From an uncultured Pedobacter sp. (GTDB taxonomy: Bacteria > Bacteroidota > Bacteroidia > Sphingobacteriales > Sphingobacteriaceae), in the NCBI RefSeq assembly GCF_913776295.1, contig NZ_CAJYOJ010000033.1, forward strand, positions 1 to 46,049: a stretch of 46,049 bases of DNA, read 5' to 3'. The notes beneath the pieces are model-generated. The model searched no databases, was not told the origin of the DNA, and was given only the letters and a program-made list of their open reading frames with translations. Shown here in pieces: positions 16,991-26,316 of the stretch; position 1 is the stretch's first letter, and each line of letters begins with the position of its first letter. A program made the position numbers and the translations under genes.

Positions 16991-18640
16991 ATGATATCCT
17001 TCAAAAAAATCTGCTTCGGGCTGCTGCTCTTTGGTGCCATATCTCTTAACGGATATGCACAGGACAGCACAGGTACAGATGATCTTACATTTACTGAAAT
17101 TAAGCCTGAAGCGGCTGACAGCAACACCAAAGTTACTGATACCGTTGTTAACACATCAGTTGCAGTACCCGCTACGGTTAATCAAGCTGCTGCACCGTCA
17201 ACAGAAGAACATAAGACCTTATGGGGCATTTTTATTGCAGGCTTTGTTGGCGGTTTAGCGGCCCTGTTAATGCCTTGCATCTTCCCCATGTTGCCGCTCA
17301 CGGTCAGTTTTTTCACTAAAGGTTCAGAAAAAGGAAAAGCTTTTCAACGGGCTGCATTATATGGTTTTTTTATTATCCTCATTTACGTGGTACTTGGACT
17401 CTTGGTTACCGTGATTTTTGGGGCCGATGCCTTAAACAGTTTATCAACCAATGGAATCTTCAATTTCGTTTTCTTCTTATTGCTTGTTGCTTTTGCAGCT
17501 TCATTTTTAGGTGCTTTTGAAATTACCCTGCCCTCTTCATGGGTAAATAAAATGGATGCCAATTCAGACAAAGGTGGCCTTGCCGGATTGTTTTTTATGG
17601 CCGGAACACTGGCACTGGTATCTTTCTCCTGCACTGGCCCTATTATAGGTACCTTGTTGGTACAGGCGGCTACAACTGGTGCTTTGTTAGGCCCGGCAAT
17701 TGGAATGTTTGGCTTTTCATTAGCCCTGGCAATTCCTTTCGCCCTGTTTGCGCTATTTCCTTCTGCCATGAACAAGCTGCCAAAATCAGGCGGTTGGCTA
17801 AACAGTGTGAAGGTTGTGCTTGGTTTTCTTGAGCTTGCTTTTGCCTTAAAATTCTTAAGCAATGTAGACTTGGCCTACCATTGGGAATGGTTTGACCGTG
17901 AAATATTCTTAAGCCTTTGGATAGTCATTTTTGGTATGATGGGCGTTTATCTATTGGGTAAACTGAAGTTTTCGCACGATAGCCCGTTGGCATTTATCTC
18001 CGTACCGAGGCTTTTTCTGGCTACTATCGTATTAGCCTTTACCATTTACTTAATTCCCGGCATGTGGGGTGCACCATTAAAAAGCATTTCCGCTTTTCTT
18101 CCGCCGCAGGAAACCCAGGATTTCGATCTGTATACCGCTAGCTTATTAGGCGGAAAACAATCTGCAACAACTGATGGCCCGCATAAATATGCAGACAAAT
18201 TCCATGCACCGTTAAAACTGAATGTTTATTTCGATTATGATGAAGGTATCGCCGCCGCGAAAAAGCTGAACAAACCTGTAATGATCGATTTTACCGGTCA
18301 TGCCTGCGTAAACTGCCGAAAAATGGAAGCCAATGTTTGGCCGGATAAAGATGTATATCGGATGCTCAATAATGATTATGTATTGATCCAGCTGTATGTA
18401 GACGATAAAACCGAGCTAGCTCCTGCTGATGTAACGGTTACACCTGAAGGGAAAAAACTTAACACTATTGGCAAAAAATGGAGCGATCTGCAGGCCAGGA
18501 AATTCCAATCCAATTCGCAGCCCTTTTATGTACTGCTCGATCCAAAAAAAGAAACATTACTGGCACCACCACAAGGTGCTGATTATGAAATAGCCAATTA
18601 TAAAAAATTCTTAGTGAGTGGTTTAAACGCTTTCCACTAA
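16991..18640 (+). CDS. dsbD: Thiol:disulfide interchange protein, DsbD beta-gamma type
   Basis: A 549-aa protein: signal peptide, a ~50-residue Thr/Ala-rich linker, an eight-helix DsbD/CcdA membrane domain (~75-375) and a C-terminal thioredoxin domain (~410-549). The membrane redox cysteines are in LMPCIFPMLPLTV and SFSCTGPIIGTLL, and the thioredoxin active site is HACVNCRKME. It moves reducing power from cytoplasmic thioredoxin across the membrane to periplasmic partners for disulfide isomerisation and cytochrome c or metal-centre maturation. The alpha domain normally found at the N-terminus is encoded by the preceding gene, so the complex is split into two proteins. A terminator follows at 18685. 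Confidence 0.92.
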   Translation: MISFKKICFGLLLFGAISLNGYAQDSTGTDDLTFTEIKPEAADSNTKVTDTVVNTSVAVPATVNQAAAPSTEEHKTLWGIFIAGFVGGLAALLMPCIFPMLPLTVSFFTKGSEKGKAFQRAALYGFFIILIYVVLGLLVTVIFGADALNSLSTNGIFNFVFFLLLVAFAASFLGAFEITLPSSWVNKMDANSDKGGLAGLFFMAGTLALVSFSCTGPIIGTLLVQAATTGALLGPAIGMFGFSLALAIPFALFALFPSAMNKLPKSGGWLNSVKVVLGFLELAFALKFLSNVDLAYHWEWFDREIFLSLWIVIFGMMGVYLLGKLKFSHDSPLAFISVPRLFLATIVLAFTIYLIPGMWGAPLKSISAFLPPQETQDFDLYTASLLGGKQSATTDGPHKYADKFHAPLKLNVYFDYDEGIAAAKKLNKPVMIDFTGHACVNCRKMEANVWPDKDVYRMLNNDYVLIQLYVDDKTELAPADVTVTPEGKKLNTIGKKWSDLQARKFQSNSQPFYVLLDPKKETLLAPPQGADYEIANYKKFLVSGLNAFH

Positions 18641-18684
18641 ACAGATAGGATAAAAGCGTTGAATTTAATTTTAGTTAATGATGT

Positions 18685-18720
18685 AAAAGGGCAGTACCGG
18701 ATGGTCTGTCCTTTTTTCTT
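18685..18720 (+). terminator. Rho-independent terminator after dsbD
   Basis: AAAAGGGCAG (18685-18694) pairs with CTGTCCTTTT (18706-18715; one G-U pair) around an 11-nt loop, with the downstream strand running into TTTTTTCTTTT. It lies 45 nt after the dsbD stop codon and closes the unit that begins at 15458 or 16526. Confidence 0.75.
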
Positions 18721-19121
18721 TTGGATGGTAAGGCCATCAAATTTAATGCCTGCGGCGATGCTTTTGAAATGGAATTGGCCCGAAAAGGAGTAACATTATT
18801 AAAACTGGATCGGTAGTATTTTGCTTTTTTGCAACGGAAACACGGAAGGCACGGAATAAAGGATCATTTTCCTTATCCAATGGACGGTGTCTCATAGACC
18901 AATGTAAATATTCATTTTTTTGTGACAACACAGGCGGAGGATAGAAAATACTTTTAATAATGGGAGCGCATGGCTTGTACAAAAAACTAAGTTTCTTCCC
19001 GTTTTACACTTATACGCTTCGCTGCCTCGTACCTCGTTGCTGCAGGGTAACGTTGCAACCGGGGCTAAATGGCCAAAACAGCATTTCATTGTTAAGGTTG
19101 CAAAGTGCACAAAACTCTGCC

Positions 19122-19145
19122 GTGGTCTGTGTCTCCACAGACCAC
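19122..19145. repeat. Perfect 24-nt hairpin repeat, copy 3 (GTGGTCTGTG, TCTC, CACAGACCAC)
   Basis: Fully complementary 10-nt arms with a 4-nt loop. The same arms recur exactly at 23468-23491 with loop TCCG. There is no U-tract on either strand, so it is unlikely to be a terminator. It has the same 10+4+10 geometry as the GTGTCAGATG-type hairpins elsewhere in the window. Confidence 0.75.
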
Positions 19146-19317
19146 TTCTAAGAAAACTACCTCACGCTCGTTTTCCAATATCTTAATCCATGTGAGAAAT
19201 ATAAGTGCGATATAAGCTGATATTGAGTATAATGTCTGATATGGTAAAACTAGTTGATTTTTGGAAAAAGCAGTTCTCATTTATGGTTGCATGGTGCAAA
19301 AAACCTTCGTTCCTAAA

Positions 19318-19412
19318 CCCGATTACAATGGAAAGCCCGGAGCTTAGCGAGGACTTGTAATGGAAAGCGGGACTGAAGCACCCAAGAACCTCAAACCGTT
19401 CATTTCCAGACA
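19318..19412. repeat. Degenerate dispersed repeat (CCCG ... GCGGGACTGA ... GTTCATTTCCA)
   Basis: The ordered words CCCGGAGCTTAGCGAGGA, AAGCGGGACTGAAGC and GTTCATTTCCA recur as CCCGAAGGCGAGGAAC, AGCGGGACTGAGATAGCC and GTTCATTTCCA at about 40869-40951. A partial inverted trace (CAGTCCCGCCCTTTGC) lies near 36044. There is no coding content. Confidence 0.5.
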
Positions 19413-19667
19413 CCAAACAAGAAACAAACCACGAATACGCTACACGATGCGCCCACCTGATTGACTAAATTTAACTTTTTAGTGTTGCCCGTATCTCATA
19501 AAAATATTTAAATGCTTTTACCATATAATCTTTGCTGTTTAAAATTATATTCTTCAATGCGACGATTGAAAAATCGACGGAAAACGAAAAAAATAAATGT
19601 TCTCGTGACGTTTATTATTTTAAATATTTTACTTTTACCTTTAGAATCTTCCAAACATTCAAACGAT

Positions 19668-21671
19668 ATGAAATTAAATGAACCTGTAAAAAGTATCTTT
19701 TCGGCCGGCCTGGTGTATACTTCCATTGCAATTGGATGTACCACGAAAGCGTGGGCACAAGCTGCGAAAGTAATTAGAGTTAAAACAGACCAAAGCATCG
19801 CCAAGGTGCAGCCGAACATGTGGGGTGTTTTTTTCGAAGATATTAATTTTGGCGCTGATGGTGGTATATATGCCGAACTGATTAAAAACCGCTCTTTCGA
19901 ATTTACAAAACCGCTGATGGGCTGGAGCATCCAGGGTAAAAAGCTAAAAGAAGGCGAGGTATTGGTGGTAAACCGTAAAGAGGTAAATACCGCCAATCCC
20001 AGATATTTACAGGTAAAAAAACAAAACGACGATTTTGAACTCATAAATGAGGGATTTAAAGGTATTGGTGTAAAAAAAGGATTACGCTACGATTTTTCGT
20101 TGATGTACCGTCAATCAGCACCAGGAGTTAAACTGGTGCTGATGTTGAAAGACGCGAACAATAAAATTATCGGACAGGGAACTTTAACACCTGACCAAAC
20201 CGGTAGCGACTGGAAAAAACAATCAGCCAGTTTTACGGCCACCGAAACCGATCCAAAAGCGAAATTTTCCATTCTATTTCAGGGAAAGGGCGATATTGAT
20301 CTGGATATGATCAGTCTTTTCCCTGGCGACACCTGGAAAAATCGTCCGCAAGGATTAAGAGCAGATATGGTGCAGTTGTTGGCTGATATGAAACCGGGCT
20401 TTATCCGTTTTCCGGGAGGCTGTATTGTAGAAGGTACCGATCTGGCCAACCGTTATCAATGGAAAAAAACCATTGGCCCGATTGAAAACAGACAACTGAT
20501 TATCAACCGCTGGAATACCGAGTTTCCGCACCGTGCCGCACCAGATTATTTTCAGAGTTTTGGCTTAGGCTTTTTCGAATATTTCCAACTGGCTGAAGAT
20601 ATCGGTTCAGACGCCCTGCCGATATTAAATTGCGGTATGGCCTGCCAGTATAATTCTGCTGAAGTCGCTTCGCTTGATGAACTGGATCCTTATGTACAGG
20701 ACGCTTTAGACCTGATTGAATTTGCCAACGGCGATATAACCACCAAATGGGGTAAAATGCGTGCTGATTTAGGTCACCCAAAACCTTTTAATCTAAAAAT
20801 GATGGGCGTAGGGAACGAAAACTGGGGTCCTCAATATTTAGAAAGGCTTGCCATCTTTACCAAAGCCATTAAAGCAAAATACCCTGATTTCAAAATCATT
20901 AACAGCTCAGGCACGGATCCGGAGGGCGACCGTTTTAACCTGCTCAATACCGCATTACGAAATAACAATGCCGATTTTATAGATGAACATTATTACCGTC
21001 CGGCTGATTGGTTCTTAAAAAATGCAGGCCGTTATGATCATTACCCGCGAAACGGCTCGAAAGTTTTTGTGGGCGAATATGCAGTGCACGCCGATGGCAG
21101 GATTGAAGGCAGCAATAGAAATAACTGGGAAAGCGCATTGGCTGCGGCTTCGTTAATGACCGGCCTGGAACGCAATGCCGATGTGGTGCAAATGGCTTCT
21201 TATGCTCCTCTTTTTGCAAATATAGACGCCTGGCAGTGGGCACCTGATATGATCTGGGTAGATAATTTGAAATCGTATGGTACACCTGATTATTATGTGC
21301 AGAAACAGTTTTCTACCAATAAGGGAACCGATGTGGTTTCGATTACTCTTGATGATAAAAATATTATCGGCCAGGATGGACTTTATGCGTCTGCCGTAAC
21401 CGATCAGGTAAAAAAAGAACTCATCATTAAAATTGCAAACAACTCCGCGCAACCGCAGCAAATCGATTTCGATCTTGAAGGTAAAATGAAACTGAAAAGT
21501 AAGGCCACCAATGAGGAAATCGCAAACAGCAACCTAAAACAGGTTAACTCATTTGAAAACCCTGAAGCGGTAAGTCCGAAAAAAAGTACCATTAACCTAA
21601 AAGGCAAAAAATTAAATATTGCGTTAAAACCATATTCATTCAACGTAATTAAAATTCCTTTTAACTCATAG
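19668..21671 (+). CDS. Alpha-L-arabinofuranosidase, GH51, secreted (667 aa)
   Basis: Glycoside hydrolase family 51 enzyme removing terminal alpha-L-arabinofuranosyl groups from arabinan or arabinoxylan. I start it at ATG 19668: [20 protein letters not shown] followed by [11 protein letters not shown] is a signal peptide, while the frame open from 19512 adds 52 residues with no signal logic. After [20 protein letters not shown] comes an inserted carbohydrate-binding-like beta domain (~100-210), then the (beta/alpha)8 barrel. The acid/base is Glu384 in VGNENWG and the nucleophile Glu470 in [10 protein letters not shown]; both are intact. A C-terminal beta domain follows. It lies 10 nt upstream of a second GH51 gene and is co-transcribed with it. 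Retaining mechanism is known for the family. Confidence 0.93.
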   Translation: MKLNEPVKSIFSAGLVYTSIAIGCTTKAWAQAAKVIRVKTDQSIAKVQPNMWGVFFEDINFGADGGIYAELIKNRSFEFTKPLMGWSIQGKKLKEGEVLVVNRKEVNTANPRYLQVKKQNDDFELINEGFKGIGVKKGLRYDFSLMYRQSAPGVKLVLMLKDANNKIIGQGTLTPDQTGSDWKKQSASFTATETDPKAKFSILFQGKGDIDLDMISLFPGDTWKNRPQGLRADMVQLLADMKPGFIRFPGGCIVEGTDLANRYQWKKTIGPIENRQLIINRWNTEFPHRAAPDYFQSFGLGFFEYFQLAEDIGSDALPILNCGMACQYNSAEVASLDELDPYVQDALDLIEFANGDITTKWGKMRADLGHPKPFNLKMMGVGNENWGPQYLERLAIFTKAIKAKYPDFKIINSSGTDPEGDRFNLLNTALRNNNADFIDEHYYRPADWFLKNAGRYDHYPRNGSKVFVGEYAVHADGRIEGSNRNNWESALAAASLMTGLERNADVVQMASYAPLFANIDAWQWAPDMIWVDNLKSYGTPDYYVQKQFSTNKGTDVVSITLDDKNIIGQDGLYASAVTDQVKKELIIKIANNSAQPQQIDFDLEGKMKLKSKATNEEIANSNLKQVNSFENPEAVSPKKSTINLKGKKLNIALKPYSFNVIKIPFNS

Positions 21672-21681
21672 AATTAACGAG

Positions 21682-23226
21682 ATGACAATGAAGAAATTTT
21701 TCTTATCTGCAGCATTATTCTGCGGTTCTGTCTTAGTGCAGGCACAAACAGAAACACAGCTTACGATCAAGCCCGGAGGCGATCAGGTGGTGAGCAAACA
21801 CATTTACGGTCATTTTTCAGAACACCTGGGCCGTTGTATTTATGATGGTTTTTGGGTAGATGAGCATTCAACCATTCCGAATAAAGGAAGGATAAGGTTA
21901 GATATTGTAGAAGCCTTGAAAAAGATCAAGGTTCCGAATCTGCGCTGGCCGGGAGGATGTTTTGCTGATGAATACCACTGGAGAGACGGTATTGGACCGA
22001 GAAACCAACGCCCGAAAATGGTCAACACCAATTGGGGCGGTGTAACAGAAGACAATAGCTTTGGCACACACGAGTTTTTGGATCTTTGCCAGATGCTTAA
22101 TTGCGAGCCTTATATTGCGGGAAATGTAGGTAGCGGAACGGTTGAAGAAATGGCCAAATGGGTAGAATACCTGAACTTTGACGGCGTTAGCCCAATGACG
22201 GCCATCCGCAGCCAAAACGGAAGAGAAAAACCATGGAAAGTTTCTTTCTGGGGCGTAGGTAACGAAAGCTGGGGCTGTGGCGGCAACATGACACCTGCCT
22301 ATTATTCTGATTTGTACCGTAGATATGCCACCTATGCACGCAACTATCCGGGTGCACCCTTAAAAAGAATTGCCAGTGGCGCTAACGCCGGCGATTACAA
22401 CTGGACGGAAACCTGTATGAGAAATATTGGAGACCAGATGTGGGGCTTAACCTTGCATTATTATACGCTGCCAACAGGAAACTGGAATGCGAAAGGGTCT
22501 GCTACCAAATTTGATGAAGCACAATACTTCTCGACCATGAAAAATTGCCTGCACATGGAAGAACTGGTGAGTAAACACTCCGCACTAATGGATAAATACG
22601 ATCCTAAAAAGAATGTTGCCCTGGTAGTTGATGAGTGGGGAATCTGGACTGATGTAGAGCCCGGAACCAATCCTGGCTTCCTGTATCAACAAAACAGTTT
22701 ACGGGATGCCTTAATTGCAGGGACTACCTTAAATATCTTTAATAACCATTCAGATAGGGTTAAAATGGCCAACCTGGCACAAACCGTAAATGTTCTACAG
22801 GCTTTGATTTTAACCGAAAAAGATAAAATGATCCTTACCCCCACTTACCATGTTTTTGATCTTTACAAGGTACACCAGGATGCCAGGTACTTGCCAATTG
22901 CCTTTACCAGCCCTGATTATGTGCTAGGCGATCAGAAAATTCCGGCGCTAAATGTTTCAGCTTCACAAGATGCCAGCGGTGCAATCCATATTTCGTTGGT
23001 TAATTTAGATCCAAATAAAAAAATTGCGTTAAGTACGGTATTGGATGGCTTGAAATGGAATTCGGTTACCGGACAGATTTTGACCTCCGCTAAACTGACC
23101 GATGTAAACACCTTTAACGATTTGAACAAGGTGCATAATGCAAAATTTACAGGTGCCAAAAAAGCAGGCAATTCGTTAAAAGTAGAGTTACCGGCGCAAT
23201 CTGTTGTGGTTTTGGAATTGAAATAA
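21682..23226 (+). CDS. Alpha-L-arabinofuranosidase, GH51, secreted (514 aa)
   Basis: A second GH51 enzyme, of the shorter AbfA type (Geobacillus enzyme ~500 aa). Signal peptide (M)[22 protein letters not shown] 21682 or 21688 may be used. Family landmarks: [40 protein letters not shown], acid/base Glu195 in [12 protein letters not shown] and nucleophile Glu318 in [10 protein letters not shown]. It probably acts on shorter arabino-oligosaccharides than the larger neighbour, but this is inference from size. The two genes form one plus-strand unit closed by the terminator at 23265. They converge on a GH127-type gene, giving alpha- and beta-arabinofuranoside cleavage in one locus. Confidence 0.95.
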   Translation: MTMKKFFLSAALFCGSVLVQAQTETQLTIKPGGDQVVSKHIYGHFSEHLGRCIYDGFWVDEHSTIPNKGRIRLDIVEALKKIKVPNLRWPGGCFADEYHWRDGIGPRNQRPKMVNTNWGGVTEDNSFGTHEFLDLCQMLNCEPYIAGNVGSGTVEEMAKWVEYLNFDGVSPMTAIRSQNGREKPWKVSFWGVGNESWGCGGNMTPAYYSDLYRRYATYARNYPGAPLKRIASGANAGDYNWTETCMRNIGDQMWGLTLHYYTLPTGNWNAKGSATKFDEAQYFSTMKNCLHMEELVSKHSALMDKYDPKKNVALVVDEWGIWTDVEPGTNPGFLYQQNSLRDALIAGTTLNIFNNHSDRVKMANLAQTVNVLQALILTEKDKMILTPTYHVFDLYKVHQDARYLPIAFTSPDYVLGDQKIPALNVSASQDASGAIHISLVNLDPNKKIALSTVLDGLKWNSVTGQILTSAKLTDVNTFNDLNKVHNAKFTGAKKAGNSLKVELPAQSVVVLELK

Positions 23227-23264
23227 TTTAAGAAAATTGAGATTTTGATTACCCATTAAAAAAG

Positions 23265-23293
23265 ATGCTGAAACGAGTTCAGCATTTTTTTTT
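23265..23293. terminator. Bidirectional rho-independent terminator after the GH51 pair
   Basis: ATGCTGAA (23265-23272) and TTCAGCAT (23278-23285) form a perfect 8-bp stem with loop ACGAG, followed by nine T on the plus strand. On the minus strand the same stem is followed by six T after one base. It ends the GH51 transcript 38 nt after the stop codon and could also stop readthrough from the opposing GH127 gene. Confidence 0.88.
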
Positions 23294-23354
23294 GGCTAAT
23301 AATTCCACTTTGATTTGGAGAAAAGTTACTATTAACAAACTATATTTTTGCGGT

Positions 23355-23423
23355 CGTCATTCTCGCGAATGCGGGAATCTGAAAGCGATTGAATTAAGAT
23401 TCTCAATCAAGTTGAGAATGACG
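23355..23423. repeat. Dispersed inverted repeat CGTCATTCT ... AGAATGACG
   Basis: CGTCATTCTCGCGAATGCGG at the left edge and GTTGAGAATGACG at the right edge are complementary over CGTCATTCT/AGAATGACG, with a second nested pair GAATCT-type/AGATTCTCA inside. This pattern is a well-known kind of dispersed palindrome in many bacterial genomes. There is no coding potential. Confidence 0.65.
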
Positions 23424-23467
23424 ATTTCTAAAGGGATATTATCAACTTAAAATTATCCTTATAACCA

Positions 23468-23491
23468 GTGGTCTGTGTCCGCACAGACCAC
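23468..23491. repeat. Perfect 24-nt hairpin repeat, copy 4 (GTGGTCTGTG, TCCG, CACAGACCAC)
   Basis: Same arms as the copy at 19122 with a different 4-nt loop. It sits 12 nt past the 3' end of the minus-strand GH127 gene. The loop has changed while both arms stayed identical, which suggests the stem is what is kept or copied. Confidence 0.75.
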
Positions 23492-23503
23492 AATTTAAAT
23501 CAC

Positions 23504-25867
23504 CTACCTCACCAACCTTACCTCATAAATATTTGCGATAGCCGAGCCCTGATCGGCAACGAATTTCACTTCTAAATCTGCTTTTAACAGCGTTTTTGGA
23601 ATCTGATATTCTTGTGTGTAAAAGCTATTTCCCTTGCTTCCGTCTAATTTTACATTTTCAATTTTAACACCATTGATCAGGATAGCGAAACTTTTATCCT
23701 CTTCTTTTCCAAAATAGGTTAAACTGAGCTTGTTTCCAGATAAATCTTTGTTTTTCAGCACATAACTGAACCAAGCTTTTCCGTTTCTGAAATGCCTTTC
23801 CTGGTGGGTTCCGTTATCGGTTTGTTCACCTTTAAAATTGTGATCGGATTCTGGTTGTTGTTCACCAGGATTAACCAGATCAACTGTTTGCTGTTCAACC
23901 TTCATCTTTTCTTCTTCAGCCAGTTTGATCGCCTTCGCGCGCTCCGGCAAAGACTGTTCATTGCTGTAAGGAAAGTAAACCACGTACCGCTTTTCGGCAA
24001 GGGTGTAAAAAGGAACCAGTTTTAGAGATTTGTATTTGGGTTGATAAACCGCATTCCGGACACTAAACGTTAAACTGTTTTTATCAGTCAGCGTAATTTC
24101 ATTGGCAAGCGTACTTTTTGGCCCGGTAACCAGGGGTGCATCACTGATCGGCAATAAAGCACCAGAGGCGATATGTCCCATCCGGCTGCCATCAGCGGTT
24201 AAATTAGGTTGATTTAAAGTATCCATTTCTGCAGCAAGAACTATCGGTCCGCGGAGAAAAGCCACCCAGTCAGAGCCATCGGGCATAAACTCCGTAGTAG
24301 TATGCATCGGTAGCGAAATGTTAACCACATCACCCGTATTCCAGGTACGATCGATACTGGCATAACCATTTGCTTCACTTATAGCGGTTACCTTTTTTCC
24401 ATTTACCAGCACAGCCATTTTTCCTTTCTCTACCCAGGCAGGCCGACGGAAATGTAAGGTAAAACGCTGTTTATTTTTCAACTGAAGTTTGATAGTCGTT
24501 TGCTCAGCATCAGGAAAAAGGGTTTTTTGTGTAAGTTGAATACCTTTCTCTTTCCAGTTTAAGGTTGACGGGATAAAAAGATTTACAAATATATCATTCA
24601 CACGGTGTGCATAAATCAGCTCTCCATATTTGCCATGGTTTTCCAATCCCGAACCTACACAGCACCAGAAACTTTCCTGCGGACTCGAATAGGTACGGTA
24701 ATGCCCTGGTCGCATAGGGGTAAAATATACAAAACCACCTTCTGGCCTTTGCGTAGAAAGGATATGATTATAAAGTGTGCGCTCGTAATAATCAAGATAA
24801 GTATTTGAAGGGTTTGCCAAAAACAACTGTTTGGTCAGCTTCAGCATATTGTACGAATTGCAGGTTTCAGGTCCTTCACGCGATTCTGTCATTGAAGAAA
24901 AGTCATTAGCAGGATGAAAATGCTCCCTAACACTATTTCCTCCGATGGCTACTGTTCTGTGATCGACTACTGTTTTCCAAAAGAAAGCAGCGGCATCAGC
25001 CCAGGCCTGATTTTTATCCAACAGCGCAATCTGCTCAAAACCAATCACTTTCGGAATCTGCGTATTGGCGTGTAAGCCGTTCAGGGCATCTGTATTTTTC
25101 AATAGCGGATTTAAAATGGATCGATCCGAAAAGCGTTTGGCCAATTGAAGGTACTTTTTGTCGCCTGTTATCGCGTAAACATGAGCGAAAGTTTCATTTA
25201 ACCCGCCATGTTCGCTCTTTAATAATTCCTGTATTTGTTCATCAGACAATTTGGAAACCATGTCCACGCACCAATCCGTTAGTTTAATGAGCATCTGCTT
25301 CGCTTTTTCATTGCCTGCAACGGCATACGCATCGTAAAGTCCGGCATAAATTTTATGGATATTATACAGGGGTACCCATTTTCCATTTAAAGAAAAACTG
25401 GATGATTTTATATCTCCGGCTTTAATCTCTTGCCAGATTTTTTTACCACCCGGAATTCCCGCCAGGTAACCATCGCCATTCTGACGCTGACATTTGTCCA
25501 GTTCGGCAATCATATAATCAATACGCTTCTTCACCTCTGCATCGCCTGTAGATGCATACATCAAAGATAGGGCCGACAGATAATGTCCACCAACATGCCC
25601 ATCCAGGCCTGTATTTTCCCAGTTCCCGTACGATTCGGCTTTAGGCTTTAGTCCTGCTTCCCGTAAGTATGGTGCCAAAAGTCTATCCGCATCCAGCGAT
25701 AACATATATTTTTTATCGGTTTCCTGCGCTTGTTTAAAAGGTCCCTCGAGCAAACGCACTTCTGTTAAACTAAATGTTTTTAAGGTCTTCTGCCCAAAAA
25801 CAGTTCCACCCAGAGCGGTAATTAAAACAACTGTGATTATATTTTTCATTTTTAACATCTTCTTCAT
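23504..25867 (-). CDS. Secreted beta-L-arabinofuranosidase-type glycoside hydrolase (GH127/DUF1680 clan)
   Basis: A 787-aa enzyme of the GH127/GH146 (DUF1680) group. The start is ambiguous: ATG 25867 (MKKMLKMKNIITVVLITALG) or 25849 (MKNIITVVL) both give a signal peptide. The (alpha/alpha)6 barrel carries the zinc-thiolate catalytic set known from bifidobacterial HypBA1 (Glu338, Cys340, Cys417 nucleophile, Cys418). Here Glu334 and Cys336 in GPETCNSYNML, and Cys402/Cys403 in FWCCVGSGLENHG, match. GH146 members share these residues, so arabinan or pectic side-chain substrates are possible as well as hydroxyproline-linked arabinose. A beta-rich C-terminal domain ends the protein. It converges with the GH51 pair. 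Family is firm; exact substrate is not. Confidence 0.92.
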   Translation of the reverse strand: MKKMLKMKNIITVVLITALGGTVFGQKTLKTFSLTEVRLLEGPFKQAQETDKKYMLSLDADRLLAPYLREAGLKPKAESYGNWENTGLDGHVGGHYLSALSLMYASTGDAEVKKRIDYMIAELDKCQRQNGDGYLAGIPGGKKIWQEIKAGDIKSSSFSLNGKWVPLYNIHKIYAGLYDAYAVAGNEKAKQMLIKLTDWCVDMVSKLSDEQIQELLKSEHGGLNETFAHVYAITGDKKYLQLAKRFSDRSILNPLLKNTDALNGLHANTQIPKVIGFEQIALLDKNQAWADAAAFFWKTVVDHRTVAIGGNSVREHFHPANDFSSMTESREGPETCNSYNMLKLTKQLFLANPSNTYLDYYERTLYNHILSTQRPEGGFVYFTPMRPGHYRTYSSPQESFWCCVGSGLENHGKYGELIYAHRVNDIFVNLFIPSTLNWKEKGIQLTQKTLFPDAEQTTIKLQLKNKQRFTLHFRRPAWVEKGKMAVLVNGKKVTAISEANGYASIDRTWNTGDVVNISLPMHTTTEFMPDGSDWVAFLRGPIVLAAEMDTLNQPNLTADGSRMGHIASGALLPISDAPLVTGPKSTLANEITLTDKNSLTFSVRNAVYQPKYKSLKLVPFYTLAEKRYVVYFPYSNEQSLPERAKAIKLAEEEKMKVEQQTVDLVNPGEQQPESDHNFKGEQTDNGTHQERHFRNGKAWFSYVLKNKDLSGNKLSLTYFGKEEDKSFAILINGVKIENVKLDGSKGNSFYTQEYQIPKTLLKADLEVKFVADQGSAIANIYEVRLVR

Positions 25868-26316
25868 AGCGAGGATCATTGAACGCATTCGATAAATTTT
25901 AGGTATTCCCGTTTAACAACCTCTGAAGATAAATTAATTGTCCTATATGCTTGCTATTGATGAATAAACCCCTGATAATAAACAGCCCGTTAGATAGTTT
26001 AAATGCTCATAACATCAAAAGTATAATAAACCATTGGCTTGGGGATATAACCGGCCAAAAGCAGCACTTTATCAAATTTGGTTAAATAAACGTCTCAAAG
26101 ACATTTATAAAGCTAAGATATAAAAACAATTGCAATTACGGGACGATTGAAACAAATCATTTAAACGTTTGGAAATTTTTTTATCAAAATGTTTAGTCTG
26201 TACACACGCAAAAACAAAGCACAAATTAAAATTAATAACGGTTTACAAACCCTGATATCATTCTTTAAGATGTTGCAGTTCCACTTATCATAGCTAAGCC
26301 TCCACAGGAAAACAAA
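25868..26316. other. AT-rich gap upstream of the GH127 gene
   Basis: About 450 nt with no gene that I can support. On the minus strand TACTTTTG (26023-26016) is an exact -7 match for a Bacteroidota promoter and would give a ~150-nt leader for the GH127 gene, but no TTG stands at the expected distance. No hairpin followed by a U-tract is visible after the metallohydrolase gene that ends at 26317. Confidence 0.4.

Larger units (their letters stand above)
18721..19667. other. Gene-poor, repeat-rich gap between dsbD and the arabinofuranosidase genes
   Basis: About 950 nt with no convincing gene. Short frames here lack a good start, domain or composition. It holds degenerate pieces of dispersed repeats: a decayed GGTGTCTCATAGACC word near 18885, a perfect 24-nt hairpin at 19122, and a GGGACTGAAGC-type element at 19318-19412. 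A near-consensus -7 (TACCTTTA, 19636-19643) lies 25 nt before the arabinofuranosidase ATG and may be its promoter. The frame of that gene stays open upstream to 19512, but that extension is not signal-like. Confidence 0.6.

Noticed and set aside
18743..19416. Several short minus-strand frames as small genes
   Set aside because: They overlap degenerate repeats and one another, lack starts and domain logic, and have no consistent composition.
19512..19667. Longer N-terminus for the 667-aa GH51 enzyme
   Set aside because: It would place 52 residues with a second hydrophobic stretch before a good signal peptide, and would translate through the likely promoter at 19636.
23468..23491. GTGGTCTGTG hairpin as a terminator of the GH127 gene
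   Set aside because: No U-tract follows on the minus strand, and the same hairpin occurs at 19122 away from any gene end.
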